A stretch of 64,000 bases of DNA from Patella vulgata. Its lineage: Eukaryota > Mollusca > Gastropoda > Patellidae. Under the pieces are notes generated by a model. It did no database searches. It saw nothing but the letters and a program-made list of their open reading frames with translations, and had not been told where the DNA came from. Positions 10,341 to 22,189 of the stretch are shown in pieces. A program made the translations under genes and the position numbers. Numbering within the stretch: position 1 is the stretch's first letter; every line of letters starts with the position of its first letter. The stretch is taken from NCBI RefSeq assembly GCF_932274485.2, contig NC_065879.2:93137959-93201958 (forward strand). The letters are read 5' to 3'.

Positions 10341-11212
10341 ATAGTGGTATGAATTATCATTTTCATGACAACACAAAATTAATGACAGTTGGAACAGTTG
10401 GTCTTGCTTGTGTACTTTCGATTTCGGTCGAACTGGATTACCATCAGCCGAAAATCTTAAATATAGTTTGTCAATGCTGAATCTTGCGAGTCAAGTAAAT
10501 GATCAACCGTAATATGATGTGAACAGGTGCTCTGTAAATATGAAGTTTCAACCAACTTGACAGGTGAATAATAAAAGTATGTGAACTCATCACGACACAA
10601 ATTACTCATTAAATTAAATTAGAATTGTTGTGGTCCTCTAAGATAATTATAAGATAGGTAAAACCTAATACAACATAAATTAGAATAGTCGAGGCCCTCT
10701 AAGATAATTCAAATCATAATGTGTGATTAATTATAGGTATTGATAAAATTATAAATTGTAAAATATTACCTTTAATCCTGAATTACCAGGATAATTTAGT
10801 TGTTGGTACAACCAGTGATATCATCTATTACCGGAGATTGTGTATGACAAATCTACTGTGTTAATATATACCTGTTTCATATACCTGCTACTACGTCTGT
10901 CATATACCTGATTACTATACTATTCAAAAAAAGTAGGGGATATTTGATTTTGGGGGCATAATACTAAAATATGCAAATGACTACAAAAAAAGTCACTATA
11001 GAACCTAACAGAAGAAACATTTCCAGTTACATGTGACGCCCAAACGCACCAATAGCTACCGCATGGAATGCAGGTGATGCTTGGGATCATCATGGGGGTC
11101 CAACCCAAGATTTGCACGACTCTGACTTTGAATGTTACAGTCATTGTGGTATTGAATTCCAGGGTGGAAACATCAGTTTAATTGTTTTAGTGACCAGAAA
11201 ACAAATTTTGAT

Positions 11213-12534
11213 ATGGGTCGGCTTACCCAAAATGAAAGGTTACGTGCCCTTGGCATGCTACAGATCGGCACAACACAGGCGGTTTTGGCGCGGACGATGA
11301 ATGTTTCTCAGTCTGTCATAAGCAGGCTATGGAATGAATGAATGAAATATGGTTTTATGGCACGTCAGCTCCAACCGGGCTATATTGCGCCAAACATATG
11401 GTGAATCTGAGACAAATTAAAACAATATCACATAAATGAATTTATATATGTAAATAAAAACAAATATCACAGAAAATATATTAATTAAAAATAAATATAA
11501 CAAATCTTTTACATATATAAAAATTTAAAACGATATACATGATTAAATATATACAATTAAAATTGATTATAAAAGTTTGTCTCTTTTAAAAATGTTAGCA
11601 CTTTGTCATATAGCTCCGGTTGAGCAGGCTATGGTCCAGATACCGTGATACACAATCTGTACAGGACAGACCACGCTCAGGTCGACCAAGGGCGACAACT
11701 CAAGCCCAGGATCGATTTATCCGTACCTTGGCCTTGAGAAATCGTGTCATCACAGCAAATCAGATCAGCGCTCGTCTTCAAACAGACACTGGTGTGAGAG
11801 TGAGTGGCCAGACGATTCGGAATCGACTGCATAGGGGTCACCTTCGCGCCCGACGTCCTCGCGTGATCCCTTGTTTGAGAGATCATCACATTCAGGCAAG
11901 ACGTCGTTGGTGTAGGGATCGTCAACACTGGGATAATCGACGCTGGAGCAATGTGATGTTTTCAGATGAGTCAAGGTTCACTGTTGATTTTTTGGACAGA
12001 CGTAGGAGGGTGTGGCGTCGTCGAAACGAGCGCTTCCAAGACGTTAACGTCATCAGACATGATCGATTTGGGGGTGGTTCTGTTATGGTGTGGGGAGGCA
12101 TCACTGTTGCTGGAAGAACGGCTTTACATGTTGTTGCAGGGCGTGTTACAGGCCAGTACTTCCGGGACAACATATTGGCAGTCCATGTTGTGCCTTTCGC
12201 ACGACGTCATGGCCGCCGTTTCATCTTCCAGGATGACAACGCAAGATGTCACAGGGCCAGGATCGTTACAGGTTACCTCCAACAACAGAACATCACCACA
12301 TTACCTTGGCCAGCACTGAGTCCCGACCTCTCCCCCATCGAGCATGTCTGGGACATGCTTGGACAGAGGTTACGTCAACGTCAACAACGTCCTGCCAATG
12401 TCCAAGAACTTGCTGCTGCGTTGCAACAGGAATGGGACAATCTGGACCAAAATGACCTTAGACGTCTCATTAGGAGTATGCCACGTCGGATCAATGCTTG
12501 TTTGGCAAACAGAGGAGGATTTACCCGTTACTGA
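11213..12534 (+). pseudogene. Tc1 transposase, split by a SINE-like insertion
   Basis: The reading frame starts at ATG 11213 and encodes the first ~40 residues of the same 339-residue transposase as copy 2. It is interrupted at 11332 by a 290-bp retroposon and resumes at 11635 through to a stop at 12534, with the catalytic D, D and E of the DD34E domain all still present (FSDES, QDDNARCH, SPIEHVWD). Outside the insertion it differs from copy 2 by about six residues. The damage is therefore a single recent insertion. The open frame beginning at 11620 reads out of the insertion's flank and is not a natural start. Confidence 0.93.
11333..11622 (-). mobile_element. SINE-like retroposon (family C) inside Tc1 copy 1
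   Basis: The 290-bp insert is flanked by a perfect 12-bp target-site duplication AGCAGGCTATGG (11321-11332 and 11623-11634). In minus orientation it ends GACGTGCCATAAAACCA then (TTTCATTCATTC), a short simple-repeat 3' tail. The body is very AT-rich, with no tRNA boxes that I can see. A fragment of the same 3' end lies at 30032-30065. Copy 2 of the transposon shows the empty site. Confidence 0.85.
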
Positions 12535-13004
12535 CTTGGTTGTGATGCTGTGGTAACTTTGCTGTTTGACCCCGGGTATCATTTTACCCTTATAATGGTC
12601 AGTCTGTGCCTTACTTAGTCTAACGATCATTTGGAATAAATCGATGAATGTGAACTTCATTTCATTTTGTCATTTGTTTCTTCGTCAGTTTCATTAGGTG
12701 ACTTTAATAACACTTAAAAATCAAATATCCCCTACTTTTTTTGAATAGTATATATAAATAACCTAAGCTCGTGTGGTGATATATACATCTTACATATACC
12801 TGCTTCTTACTATACACACCTTACATATACCTGTTTCTTACTATCTAAACTGTGATGTAACTAAGTCAACCATAACTTTATTACACATGTACAATGTATA
12901 TGTTGACACACACCGACACACACATCATCTTCCAATGTCTCATCTTGCGTTTTTCTCACACCTCTAATGTTATGACTTAACGTAGGATCTATAAGTATTG
13001 TAAA

Positions 13005-13125
13005 ATTTCGTCCACAAGGTTGGACAGGCGACCCTACTCCTAGTCACGTACAAGCGAGGAATCCAAACCAGACCAGATGACTCAATGACAGACCTTATAA
13101 TACAGCGCGCGCACGCGTTAACTAC
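13005..13125 (-). repeat. SINE family A fragment (tRNA-head half)
   Basis: Minus-strand head and centre of family A: GTTGGACAGGCGACCCTACT, GTCACGTACAAGCG, GACTCAATGACAGACCTTAT. The same insertion occurs at the matching place in block B (38517-38630), so it predates the A/B duplication. It ends at a C homopolymer. Confidence 0.8.
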
Positions 13126-13649
13126 CCCCCCCCCCCCGTCCCCCACCAATAGAAAATAAATAAATATATTACAGAATAATGTAACATAATTAATTTATCT
13201 TTCAAAACGTAATGGAATTACACACAGCTTACAATAAAGACATATATTCAACTTTGTAAAATGGGGACCTCGGTGGGGTGATTAATTTAATATGTAGTGT
13301 AGTTTGTCTTGTCGGTTTAGTTTTCTGTTAGTGCGGTTCTCCTGCGGTAGTGTAAACGACCCTTCAGACAGTTACCGCGACCATACAATGAACCTGACGC
13401 ACACTTCACTTATTGGGAAAGTTGAAAAACTTACAAATAAATCGTTTAGACGTGGAGTACATGAGCCAGTGACAGCTACCAATGTGACCAGCATCTGTCT
13501 ACATGATAAACTGTATAGTTAAACATAACTAAATATCTAACCAAAGAGGTGTGTCCCTACTTTTCGTTTGAAAATATCCTTTTTGAATGTCATCACTACA
13601 GTAGTGTAGAGAATATCTCCTTATATGTACCCCCCCCCCCTTATGGTAC

Positions 13650-15480
13650 CTCTTTGTCAGGTTATCCCTGTCGCGCGATCACCTGATATGTTTGGTCATG
13701 TGACCTGTTACTATGGTAAAGCGGGATTCCCCCGCGCTCTTTTGGTGGAGTTGGTAGCCTGCTTTATAAAATGAGATCGGAAACCCCCGGGCGTGTGTTT
13801 AGACACCAACACACGCCACACATGGTGGAGATGCCTCGGTTCGTATTCCTAAGACATCAAGAATAATATGTATTTTGAGGAATGATTTCTAATGAAATAG
13901 ATATAGAATGGCTATGAGTGACCGGAAAATTCCGCCATTTTATAGGCTACCCACCGAAGACAGTAGGACTTGGCTGCAGAAATGTCAAGCTTGGCCTCAA
14001 GTACACAGAATGCGGGATGATCAGGTTGGTCCAGCAATGTTCTTGTGTTTAACGGTATCAGCTTTAACATGGTTTCAGAATCTTCCTCGCTAGATTACGG
14101 CTAGTCCTTAAAGATTTTCCTACACGTCAGCCCACTTGGTTATTGGAAACTAGATTATGGGAGTGAAGAATGTTGCCCACTGGATCATTAGACAACTACA
14201 TTATTGATATAGAGAGCATGTGCTGTTGCCTAAATAAAACTGATATTTACGTGGCTTGTTACCAAAGATTCGTCAAGCTGTTCATATTTCAAGAGTGGTT
14301 CGTTAGTCTTTTGATCCGATCGACCATGATTATGGTTTATCCATGGACTCGGATCCCGTGCGTAAAATTCAGGAACAGTTGTCACTTATGTCAATTCATT
14401 CCCAGAACCCTATGATGGCACCCGCTCAACCTACAATAGGGCTATCGCAAATTCAATGTCAAATATGTAACAAACCAGGACATTCTGCTCACACTTGTTA
14501 TCGCAGGTATCCTTGGTCTCTGGATCCTCGTCAGAACCCTAATTATCATCGCAATCAATATTATCCAACTCAGAATTATCTCCCGAATGGTGGTGGTAGT
14601 CTTCAAGACGCACATCAAGTTAATCAATCTAACCCATCTACTGTAACTAAAAGGCCTATCACGTGTAGAAAATGTGGAGGTATAAAATCCTTGAGTGGCA
14701 TTTAGCGATTGAACACATTAAAAAACACAACACAGTTTATATGGAAATACAATCACTGGTTTAGTTTAACTAAATATCATTTGTGCTTGATAACGATAAG
14801 AGAATACTTGTCGAAACGTCGTGCTATACTTATAAACCAGTGATTGTATTTCCATATAAACTGTGCTGTGGTTTTTTTGTGGAGGTATAAATCACATTGC
14901 GAAATATTGTATGGCTTCTGCATGGGATCCGGAAAACCAGTAGCTTCCGATAATGAGTCTCCTATTGTTTGAAACAGTTTAAACGGAGACACTTTAAGGC
15001 TAAATCAAGGTGATAGTCGACTTCTAGGAAATTTTGTATTGGTGAAAATAAACAAATATTTAACTCAAGCCTGAATAGATAGTGGAGCAGATTTTTGTGC
15101 AATCAATGCAGTAACTGTATCATTGTTCAATGTTAACATTCAACGGTTACAGTATGACTTATATATAACTACAACCTGCAACGAAAGGGTTAAAGTTGAA
15201 GGATACATAGAACTTAAGGTGGAAATTTGTAATCAGTGTATTCCAGTTAAATTTTATGTTGTGCCTAATTTAATGCCGAAAATTATCTTAGGTTTAGATT
15301 TCTTAACTGCTTATAATGTGACAGTTAATTTTGAACAGAAATCGGTGCCTGTTAATCCGCACAGAAAATTGACCTGTACGAAAGATATTGTTGTGCCACC
15401 ACGATCTCGAGTACTAACATTAGCACGACTTGAAGGAGAAAGTTTACCAAATGGTGTATTAGGTTTGGAAATTTTTTATG
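13650..15480 (+). mobile_element. LTR-retrotransposon fossil (Ty3/Gypsy-like gag and protease part)
   Basis: Plus-strand remnants of gag (from about 13908), a nucleocapsid CCHC zinc knuckle (C-x2-C-x4-H-x4-C, about 14457-14510) and an aspartic-protease-like stretch (about 15070-15450, ending near an IILGLDFL segment). A possible 5' LTR with a TATA-like box lies around 13656-13822, with a TGGTGGAG tRNA-primer-site candidate after it; this part is weak. No reverse transcriptase, integrase or 3' LTR is seen, so it is truncated as well as broken, with several breaks. The corresponding site in block B (about 40535) lacks it, so it is probably younger than the A/B duplication. A 191-bp element has inserted within it. 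Confidence 0.7.
14687..14877 (+). mobile_element. Small inverted-repeat retroposon with GAAACGTCG hairpin motif
   Basis: A 191-bp insert flanked by a 14-bp direct duplication (14673-14686 and 14878-14891, TGTGGAGGTATAAA). It contains ~32-bp inverted arms (CACAGTTTATATGGAAATAC and its complement) around CTTGATAACGATAAGAGAAT then ACTTGTCGAAACGTCG. CGATAAG can pair with CTTGTCG, forming a hairpin next to AAACGTCG. Related cores occur at 28252-28350 and 28910-29010. Confidence 0.7.
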
Positions 15481-15960
15481 GGGGTGCCCCCCCCCCCCCC
15501 ACACTCACACTCTCCCTATCGCGCTATATCGGCGTCACAGATTGTCAACATTTTATATAATTTCATTTGAGGACCCCCCCCCCCCCAATATATATTTCAC
15601 GGCTACGCCACAATAAGCATTCGACGTAATCATTATTTGTAACCTCTGTATAAACTTGTAATAATATCGCTACTCTTTATTTACCTTTTCGCTGGTAGTT
15701 TTTGTATAATATTACACTTTCCCACAATTATAAGTGAGATTATAAGCTTCTAGTGTCGGATTCAGATGGAGAGATACCCTAGGTTATTCCGCTTATGAGG
15801 CCCCTTCCAATCCCCACCCTCGCAAATAGAGGAAAATGAAAGTGTGTTTGAGCAAAGCCAGGGATGGTGACAGTGTAAAATAATATTATACACCTGGGCC
15901 CGAGCCCCCCCCCCCCATCCTGCCACGCTAATAGGTAAATCTGGCACTGCTTGGAAGATT
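15480..15960. other. C-run rich spacer and start of A/B shared segment
   Basis: Three poly-C runs (near 15487, 15576 and 15905). From about 15650 the sequence matches block B from 40558. No gene seen. Confidence 0.5.
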
Positions 15961-16269
15961 CATGTGATGAACGTCATTCCCAAGTCCAATTTAGCAGCGG
16001 TATATGTTTATTTACATGTAAATACTAATTTATATTGGTATAATTATATCAAACCTGTTATTTAATCATTCCCTGTAAATAGGCCTATTCATTTAAGTTG
16101 TGTTGATTTTCATCTAGGCAGTGAAATTCGGTATCCCCTTCCGTTCTATAGAAATGTCTTTGGCAGAATGAATGCTCAAATATTGTAAATTGTATCTTTT
16201 CAGTTTTTTATGGTGATTATATTTAAATGTTTAAAGGAAGAAAGTTGTTTTTATTATCTTCACCCGTAA

Positions 16270-16720
16270 ACTCTACCCACTCACTGATAAGAAAGTATGC
16301 ATAAAAGAGACGCCCAGAAAAATTAAAATGTAATTACGTGTACTATTTTCAACAAATTCTTTCACATCACTTTCACATCTACGGCAAGGTTTTTCTAAGT
16401 CCAATCAATATCTGTGGAAGTTTTGTGGTGAAAAACACCACAAACCCAAAACACTATCAAAATTATTCGAAAATCTTGTGGAATGTGGTACCACACGGGC
16501 ATATTAGGGAGGTCTGTGAAGAATTTTTGAAAAAAAAAATGATTTTTTTTCTAAGTCCAATATCTTGTGGAACTCTTGTGGTGAAAAACACCACAGAACA
16601 ATATTTTGTAGAATACATTTTCCCCACATCTTACAAATGATAGAATAAACTATTATTGTTCCAGTGAATTAAAAAGATAATGTTTTATAAATGTTTCATT
16701 GTCCACTTTTCCAAACGCCC
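16270..16720 (+). repeat. Interspersed repeat R2 (TTGTGGTGAAAAACACCACA), two tandem parts
   Basis: Two related parts near 16390-16450 and 16550-16610 each contain a CTAAGTCCAAT segment and GTGGTGAAAAACACCAC, the latter nearly palindromic. An inverted copy lies at 39175-39490. In block B the equivalent of 16283-16580 is missing, with an ACTCT junction shared by both ends, so a microhomology deletion in B is likely. Confidence 0.65.
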
Positions 16721-17364
16721 CCAAACCTTGCCATGTCTACACTTTCATATTATCGTTGCTCAATAAATGTGCGAATTTTATACTGTTGAGTCATAAGGTA
16801 CATTAAAATTAAAATCCTTTATTTTTAATAACGTGAAAAGTAGGCCTATATTTGCAGTTACCAAGCTTCGATGAGCTAGAATAAATGTACTTACTAGTTC
16901 GTTCCGCACGACTGTCTTTCGTGTTCTGCATTGAAATTTGACAAAGCGGCGTAATACCGATACAGAAAAGAAACTTTACGGTCAATGTGAACTTCGTAGC
17001 AAAATATAAGTTCAATTTTGTCTGACATAAGTGATAAATAATAATTTCTATAAACAATTAATACTTCATAATGGCATATCAGTGCACTTAATTCATTCAT
17101 AACCAAGTGATCACGCTTCAAGGTTGATTTGTAATTAATAACGCTGTAAAATGACCAATTTAATTACATTGGGAGGTGTATAATGATCAAATAAAGTCTC
17201 GTTGGCAATAAAAAACGACGGGAAGTGTTAGAACTAGTGAGTATTGTAAGATGAAAGCAGACGAAATGTCAGCTGATACACCTTCTTATTACTGTAATAT
17301 ATAGTCAAAGAGTAGTAAGAAGTTTTATTTTAATCCCTTCAAGTGCCTGTAATTACAATATAGC

Positions 17365-17520
17365 AAAATGAAATATGAAATGTAGTTTAACGTCCTACTG
17401 TTCCGCTCCAAACTGAGCTAATGAAGACGGACATACATCATAGAGTGTGCTACAAGGAACATTTTGCCTGGACAGCGGCACTATGGCCTACTATTATATC
17501 GAATTCCAACTGTTAACGAA
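17365..17520 (-). repeat. SINE family B, 3' part
   Basis: Minus-oriented 3' half of family B: (GAAATG)n, GTTTAACGTCCTACTG, TGAGCTAATGAAGACGG and GGACAGCGGCACTA blocks. The same copy is present at 42545-42680 in block B, so it predates the duplication. Confidence 0.85.
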
Positions 17521-18433
17521 TCTTGTACGTCCACAAAATTTACGAAACATAATGGATGTACGGACTGTTTTCTGGCGTAACAGTTGGTCTTGCTTGTGTA
17601 CATTCGGGTTCAGTCGATGTAGTGTCTTCAACTTGATCATATTCAGCTGAAAATCTTGAATGCAGTTAGTAATCGCTGAATCTCCCAGATAAAGATCATG
17701 TATTTTTGGAATGTCCATAACCCTTACACCACATATGTAATATAATGAACATTCATTCTACTTGACACATGAACTCTGTCACGACACATAAAATTAAATT
17801 ACCTATTAAATTGTAAGTAAACTATTTGAGGTTCTTGTAAGATAGATATTGATAAAATTATAATTTGTAAAATATTACCTTTAATCATGAATTACCAGGA
17901 AAAGCTTAGTTGTTAATAAAACCAATGTTTTCATCTGTTACTGTAGATGGTGTTTGGCCAGTCTCCTATACGTCGTGTATCAATGTTAATATATACCCCT
18001 GATTACTATATAGCATGTGACGTAATTTGATCAACCATAACGTTATAACAAACAGACCTGTCGTGTTATACATGTGGGTCTATATGTTCACACACAGCTA
18101 TATATGAAACATCTAATGTTATGACGTAACGTAGGATCTATATGTATTGTATAATAACCTCATATAAAATAACAATAAATATTATTATAATGTACTGTAA
18201 TAATACTAATTATGTCTTTATTTTCTGGTGGAACATATTTAGTACATGAGTTCTAATTTTCTACATGCCCCTCCTACGCTATAAAACTATAAACTACACA
18301 GTAACAATACTTACACATATCTACATACCTTTACATATCATATCAAATAAGCTTAAGCTTATAATCGGGAAATATCAAACAAACAAGAAAGACAAAAATG
18401 GCAAATAAACATACATTCAGAGGACAACAGTAA

Positions 18434-18930
18434 TTAACTAGAGTTAAAAGATTTGACATGTTTTACTAAATCCTTTTTGAAGATAAAACATGAAGACGCA
18501 TTTTTCACAGTTTGAGGTACTGAATTCCAGAATAAAGAAGCGGTATATTGGAATGTTCTTGTCATTGCCTTTTTCTTACTTTTTGGAATTTCTAATTTAA
18601 ATTGGCTTTCTGATCTCAATGTCATGGTAGTAGCGGCCAATTTATAAGTTTCACAGAATGTGTTATATAAATATGATGGTAATTTGTGTCTTAGAATTTT
18701 GAAGGTAATCATTCCTTGGTATTGAATAAGCGTTGGTATATTGTGAGCCAATTTAGAGATTCAAATCACGGTGCCAAATGTGAAGCAGGTTTTTCATCCA
18801 AAATATTCCTTGCAGCACGTTTTTGAAGTTTATACAGTACCTCTAGTTTACCTTTATTGACATTACCCAGAACTGTGGAAGGTATGTATAAACGTAATCC
18901 CATACTATTTTCTCTGGGAATACACTTTAG
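18434..18930 (-). pseudogene. LINE ORF2 C-terminal fragment, block A copy
   Basis: Minus-strand codons resemble the region after the reverse transcriptase domain of Jockey/CR1-type LINEs: KLEVLYKLQKRAARNILDE, then, in another frame, KILRHKLPSYLYNTF and FQYTASLFWNSVPQTVKNA with a terminal SSCFIFKKDLVKHVKSF. At least one frameshift and stop lie between the two parts (about 18750-18770). No endonuclease or RT core is present. On the plus strand its edge abuts GACGTTAAACCCCATTTTAT, the 3' terminus typical of the local SINEs. Confidence 0.75.
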
Positions 18931-19139
18931 TGGGACGTTAAACCCCATTTTATTTCATTTCATTTTCTTTGAATCGGGAATTCCCAGTGTTTATAGTTCA
19001 CTGTGAAATCTACGACCCGAAAGGTCTAGAGAATATATAGGCGTTGCCGCGTTAATGTTACACCATGACGCCATTTTAAGTGTAAAAATTTGGCAACGTA
19101 ATAGTAATGACGTTTTAAACAGTATGATGCTAGTTCACT

Positions 19140-19240
19140 TACATGGTTGACGGTTTAATACGGCTAATTGTTTAACCAGTATATTATGACTAATTGTTTT
19201 AACCAGTATATTACAGCTAATTGTTTTAATTGAACTTGGT
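19140..19240. repeat. Short array of 26-28 bp minisatellite M1 (~3 units)
   Basis: Units TAACCAGTATATTACAGC plus TAATTGTTT. The same motif occurs as ~10 units at 30715-30985, ~20 at 37370-37935, and 2 units each at 34825-34880 and 47030-47090. Confidence 0.85.
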
Positions 19241-20019
19241 GTGTAAAATTCAGCTAAGTTTTAACATGCATAGGTACAGAAAACAATCCACTAGAAATTC
19301 ACACGGCCATACAAAAGGATAACGGGAAAACCCGCATAATGTGACAGGTGTATTGATCATTAGGCAGGCCATAAGTCTGATTTCTCTTCGATGGTCCTAT
19401 TAATATTTTGTAATTCTTATAAAACATGTATTTATACAACATTGTATTTTAAAGATGACGTTTTACGGATGCCTCAAATCTTTAAGTGATACGTCTTATC
19501 ATAATATATACCTTGGTACATCATAGTCCCTATAATACCCTATGTGGTATAACATGGTCCCTGTAATATTCACGTTCATTCTCTATGTAATACAACATAT
19601 GGTCCCTATAATATACACATATTTCAATCACCTTGGAATAGGCATTTACACTTTGGACTAGGCGTTTACACCTTGGTCTGAAGGTTTACACATTTGTATG
19701 TGTACAAACACATGGATTTGAACGTTTACACATTGGTCGGGGGTCAAAGCACACTTTTACGACACCAATCCCATCCTTAACATTGTATTTATGACAGAGA
19801 AACAAGAATTAAAATTTAATCTCAGAATGTCCCATTCCTGTTGGGATATTCTTGGAATTTCCTTGGAATTCATCAGCGTGGTTTCACTTTGTGTTGATGA
19901 TTTTCGGATGTGCTATATTCTGCAGACATGCAGATAATCCAACGTAAGTCGCAGCTTTGTTTAAATTCCTTTCAACAATATACCATATTTTTACGCTATT
20001 GGAGAACGAACGGCGGCCA

Positions 20020-20460
20020 TTTTGTCTGTCAGTTTTGGGCCGATTTTCACGAAATTCGAACTCAGCCGTCCTTAACGTGTAACGGTGATATAATAATACG
20101 GTTTTTTTTAAAATCGGATAAAAATTATGACCTCTATGCGCGAATATCGAAAGGAACAGAGATCTTTGTGTTATAAGCATACCTTTCAAGTTTAAACCAA
20201 ATCGGATAAAAAAATTGTGACCTCTACAGTGTTCACAAGCTAAAAACGTGATTTTCCGTACCATCAGGGGCCATAATCCATGAAGTTACAGTCCGATACA
20301 TGCCCATATCGAAAGGAACCGAGATCTTAGGGTGATACAACTATATTTCAAGTTTCATTGAAATCGGATAAAAATTGTGAACTGTAGACTGTTCACAAAC
20401 AATTGTGTACGGACGGACGGACAGGGGCGACGACAATGTGGTGGTATAAAAAAACACCTG
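20020..20460 (+). repeat. Interspersed repeat family R1, longest copy
   Basis: Contains two stacked R1 parts: GTGACCTCTACAGTGTTCAC, AGGGGCCATAATCCATGAAG, the ATATCGAAAGGAACCGAGAT segment, TATTTCAAGTTTCATTG and ACGGACGGACGGACAGG. It ends at about 20460. The long minus-strand open frame here lies within the repeat and is not a gene. Confidence 0.7.
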
Positions 20461-20469
20461 TAGCGATTT

Positions 20470-21480
20470 GACAAAGGGTGTGGGTGGGGTATCTCTATAA
20501 CCAAATCTCAATAAGCTTCCGAGTGTGAGTTGGATAAGCTACAATCCTGTGATGACGACTGAACTCCAAGTCCCGCAATAATAAACGTTATAATGATAAG
20601 TATTCAGTTGCGTGATTCCTTGAAGCGGGTTCGTGGTACTGCAACTGGTTCCGATGAAATTCATTAGATGTGTTACAGATCGACAATAATATTATCGTTG
20701 CCAATCATTATAGAATTTATTTACCCAACCAGGTCTAAATTGTAACACGTTAGACTTTTTAAAAGAGGCGTGTTTTTATTATAGATGTTAATAGATGTAT
20801 ATACACCGTTAGACTTTTTACTGAGGCGGGTTTTTATTATAGATTTCATTCCGTATACATGTATATTCACATTTTAAATATTTATATATTTTAGTATTCT
20901 TTATTTCTTATTGGTATATACATGTATTTTTCTATCTTAAATAGTTATTATATTTTTATTTATTTCTTTATGCATACACTGCCCAGAATACAACAACCGG
21001 TACGTTTTTTTATATGAATGAGACTATAACATCTACGTTTAAGGTGTAATTTAATCTTTTAATTATCATATCACTATGACGAGTGCTGAATATATCCATT
21101 GTTACTGTAAACGCGTCATGCATATTTTATACAATTGTCAGATATTCTATTCAGTATGTTTATTGTGTATAAACGAAGCTCCGTTCTCCTGAATATAGTT
21201 TTACTCTATTAGCTATTCATATACCCAACTATAGTCATTTCATCCACACACAGTTTATATAAAGATCGAGTATGACAAATACTTTATTTTTTATTTTAAT
21301 AGAGATTTCAGGTTGTTTTGGCGGTGTACATGAACATGTGATTCAATTCATCTCCGGGAATACAGTTTCAAAGAATCGGGTAATCCCGGGGAATATACAT
21401 AGTAGTTTACTGTGACATATTTATGCAGTCAATAGGAAATTCCCGGGGAATATCAAATCTAAATATTTCCCTATGAAGGA
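20470..21480. other. AT-rich spacer, no gene seen
   Basis: Contains only a short duplicated TAGACTTTTTA-GAGGCG-GTTTTTATTATAGAT segment (about 20750-20850). Confidence 0.4.
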
Positions 21481-22160
21481 CGAATATAGGTGACTGATTA
21501 TTTCAAATTGCTTTAACCCCTGGCAGTTTTTATCTTTAAAGTTTTAAATAAATGAGACTTTGTTTGGCAAGATAAATATTAATCTATTGCGATAATTGTT
21601 GATAAATATCAAGTTATAAAATATAGGCTACATTTTTTTTATAAACCTAATTAATTTGTTATCAAATTGTGATGCTTATTTCACCATTAGCTTGCCCTAG
21701 ACGGATCTCCCACCAAGACATAACGCAACTAATATGCTATCTAACTTCAATGCCAGTTGTCAAACCATGAATTAGATGCAGTTTTCAATTAGAGATTCCA
21801 TATTTGAACTAAGGTGTGCATATTTGGGCATATTAAACCAATCAATTATTTAATACATTTTTGTCCTCGTGATATCAAGGGTATAAAAGGATATAATGAG
21901 TGAAATCTCGGTATTATACACGTTGGAATTCTTAGAAAGGCATGATGCAACATTTTCAAAGTTAGAGCCGCTGGCTAGAGCGAGCTGTGAGGGTAAAAAG
22001 AGACCGAGAGATATATTTTGGGGGTTCATTACATGTTTTTAAGAAGAACAGTATGGAGTTATAATCTGTGGTTGATATAGAACGGATTTAAGAACAGTGT
22101 GTTCTTGGGTTATTATGGAGTCATATGAGAAGTGATATTTAATCCCTGGTGAAGCATAGA
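21480..22160 (+). repeat. Duplicated segment D, copy 1 (partner 26030-27200)
   Basis: Collinear matches to 26030-27200: the ATTGCGATAATTGTTGA...GAAGTTAT stretch, ATAAACCTAATTAATTTGTT, ATATTTGGGCATATT, GTTGGAATTCTTAGAAAG and GAGCGAGCTG. The partner has about 600 extra bases in the middle. Confidence 0.65.
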
Positions 22161-22189
22161 ATTATCGGCTGTGACGACGGACATTGCTA

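Larger units (their letters stand above)
10920..12748 (+). mobile_element. Tc1-like DNA transposon, copy 1 (interrupted)
   Basis: Ends are 32-bp terminal inverted repeats beginning CTATTCAAAAAAAGTAGGGG, flanked by TA dinucleotides (10918-10919 and 12749-12750), the Tc1/mariner signature. It is near-identical to copy 2 at 56937-58462 apart from a 290-bp insertion (11333-11622) in the transposase gene. The paralogous position in block B (near 38260) reads straight through without it, confirming the boundaries; four extra bases of a TA run remain at the filled site. Non-autonomous as it stands. Confidence 0.95.
10340..19870 (+). repeat. Segmental duplication block A
   Basis: Mosaic but collinear with block B (38220-49790), same orientation. 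Matched stretches include 12750-13520 with 38260-38830 plus 39890-40040; 15650-16260 with 40555-41540; 16600-17060 with 41540-42010; 17365-17500 with 42545-42680; 17535-18170 with 45815-46400; 18430-19280 with 46660-47140; and 19540-19860 with 47550-47630 plus 49550-49790. Internally, 10350-13000 and 17535-18170 are also related, so an older duplication preceded the larger one. A-specific insertions are the Tc1 element and the LTR-element fossil. Confidence 0.85.

Noticed and set aside
11677-11974. Minus-strand frames across the Tc1 transposase (and their mirror images at 57580-58007)
   Set aside because: Shadows of the transposase gene in other frames.
19884-20264. 126-codon minus frame
   Set aside because: Lies within dispersed repeat R1; other copies do not keep the frame.
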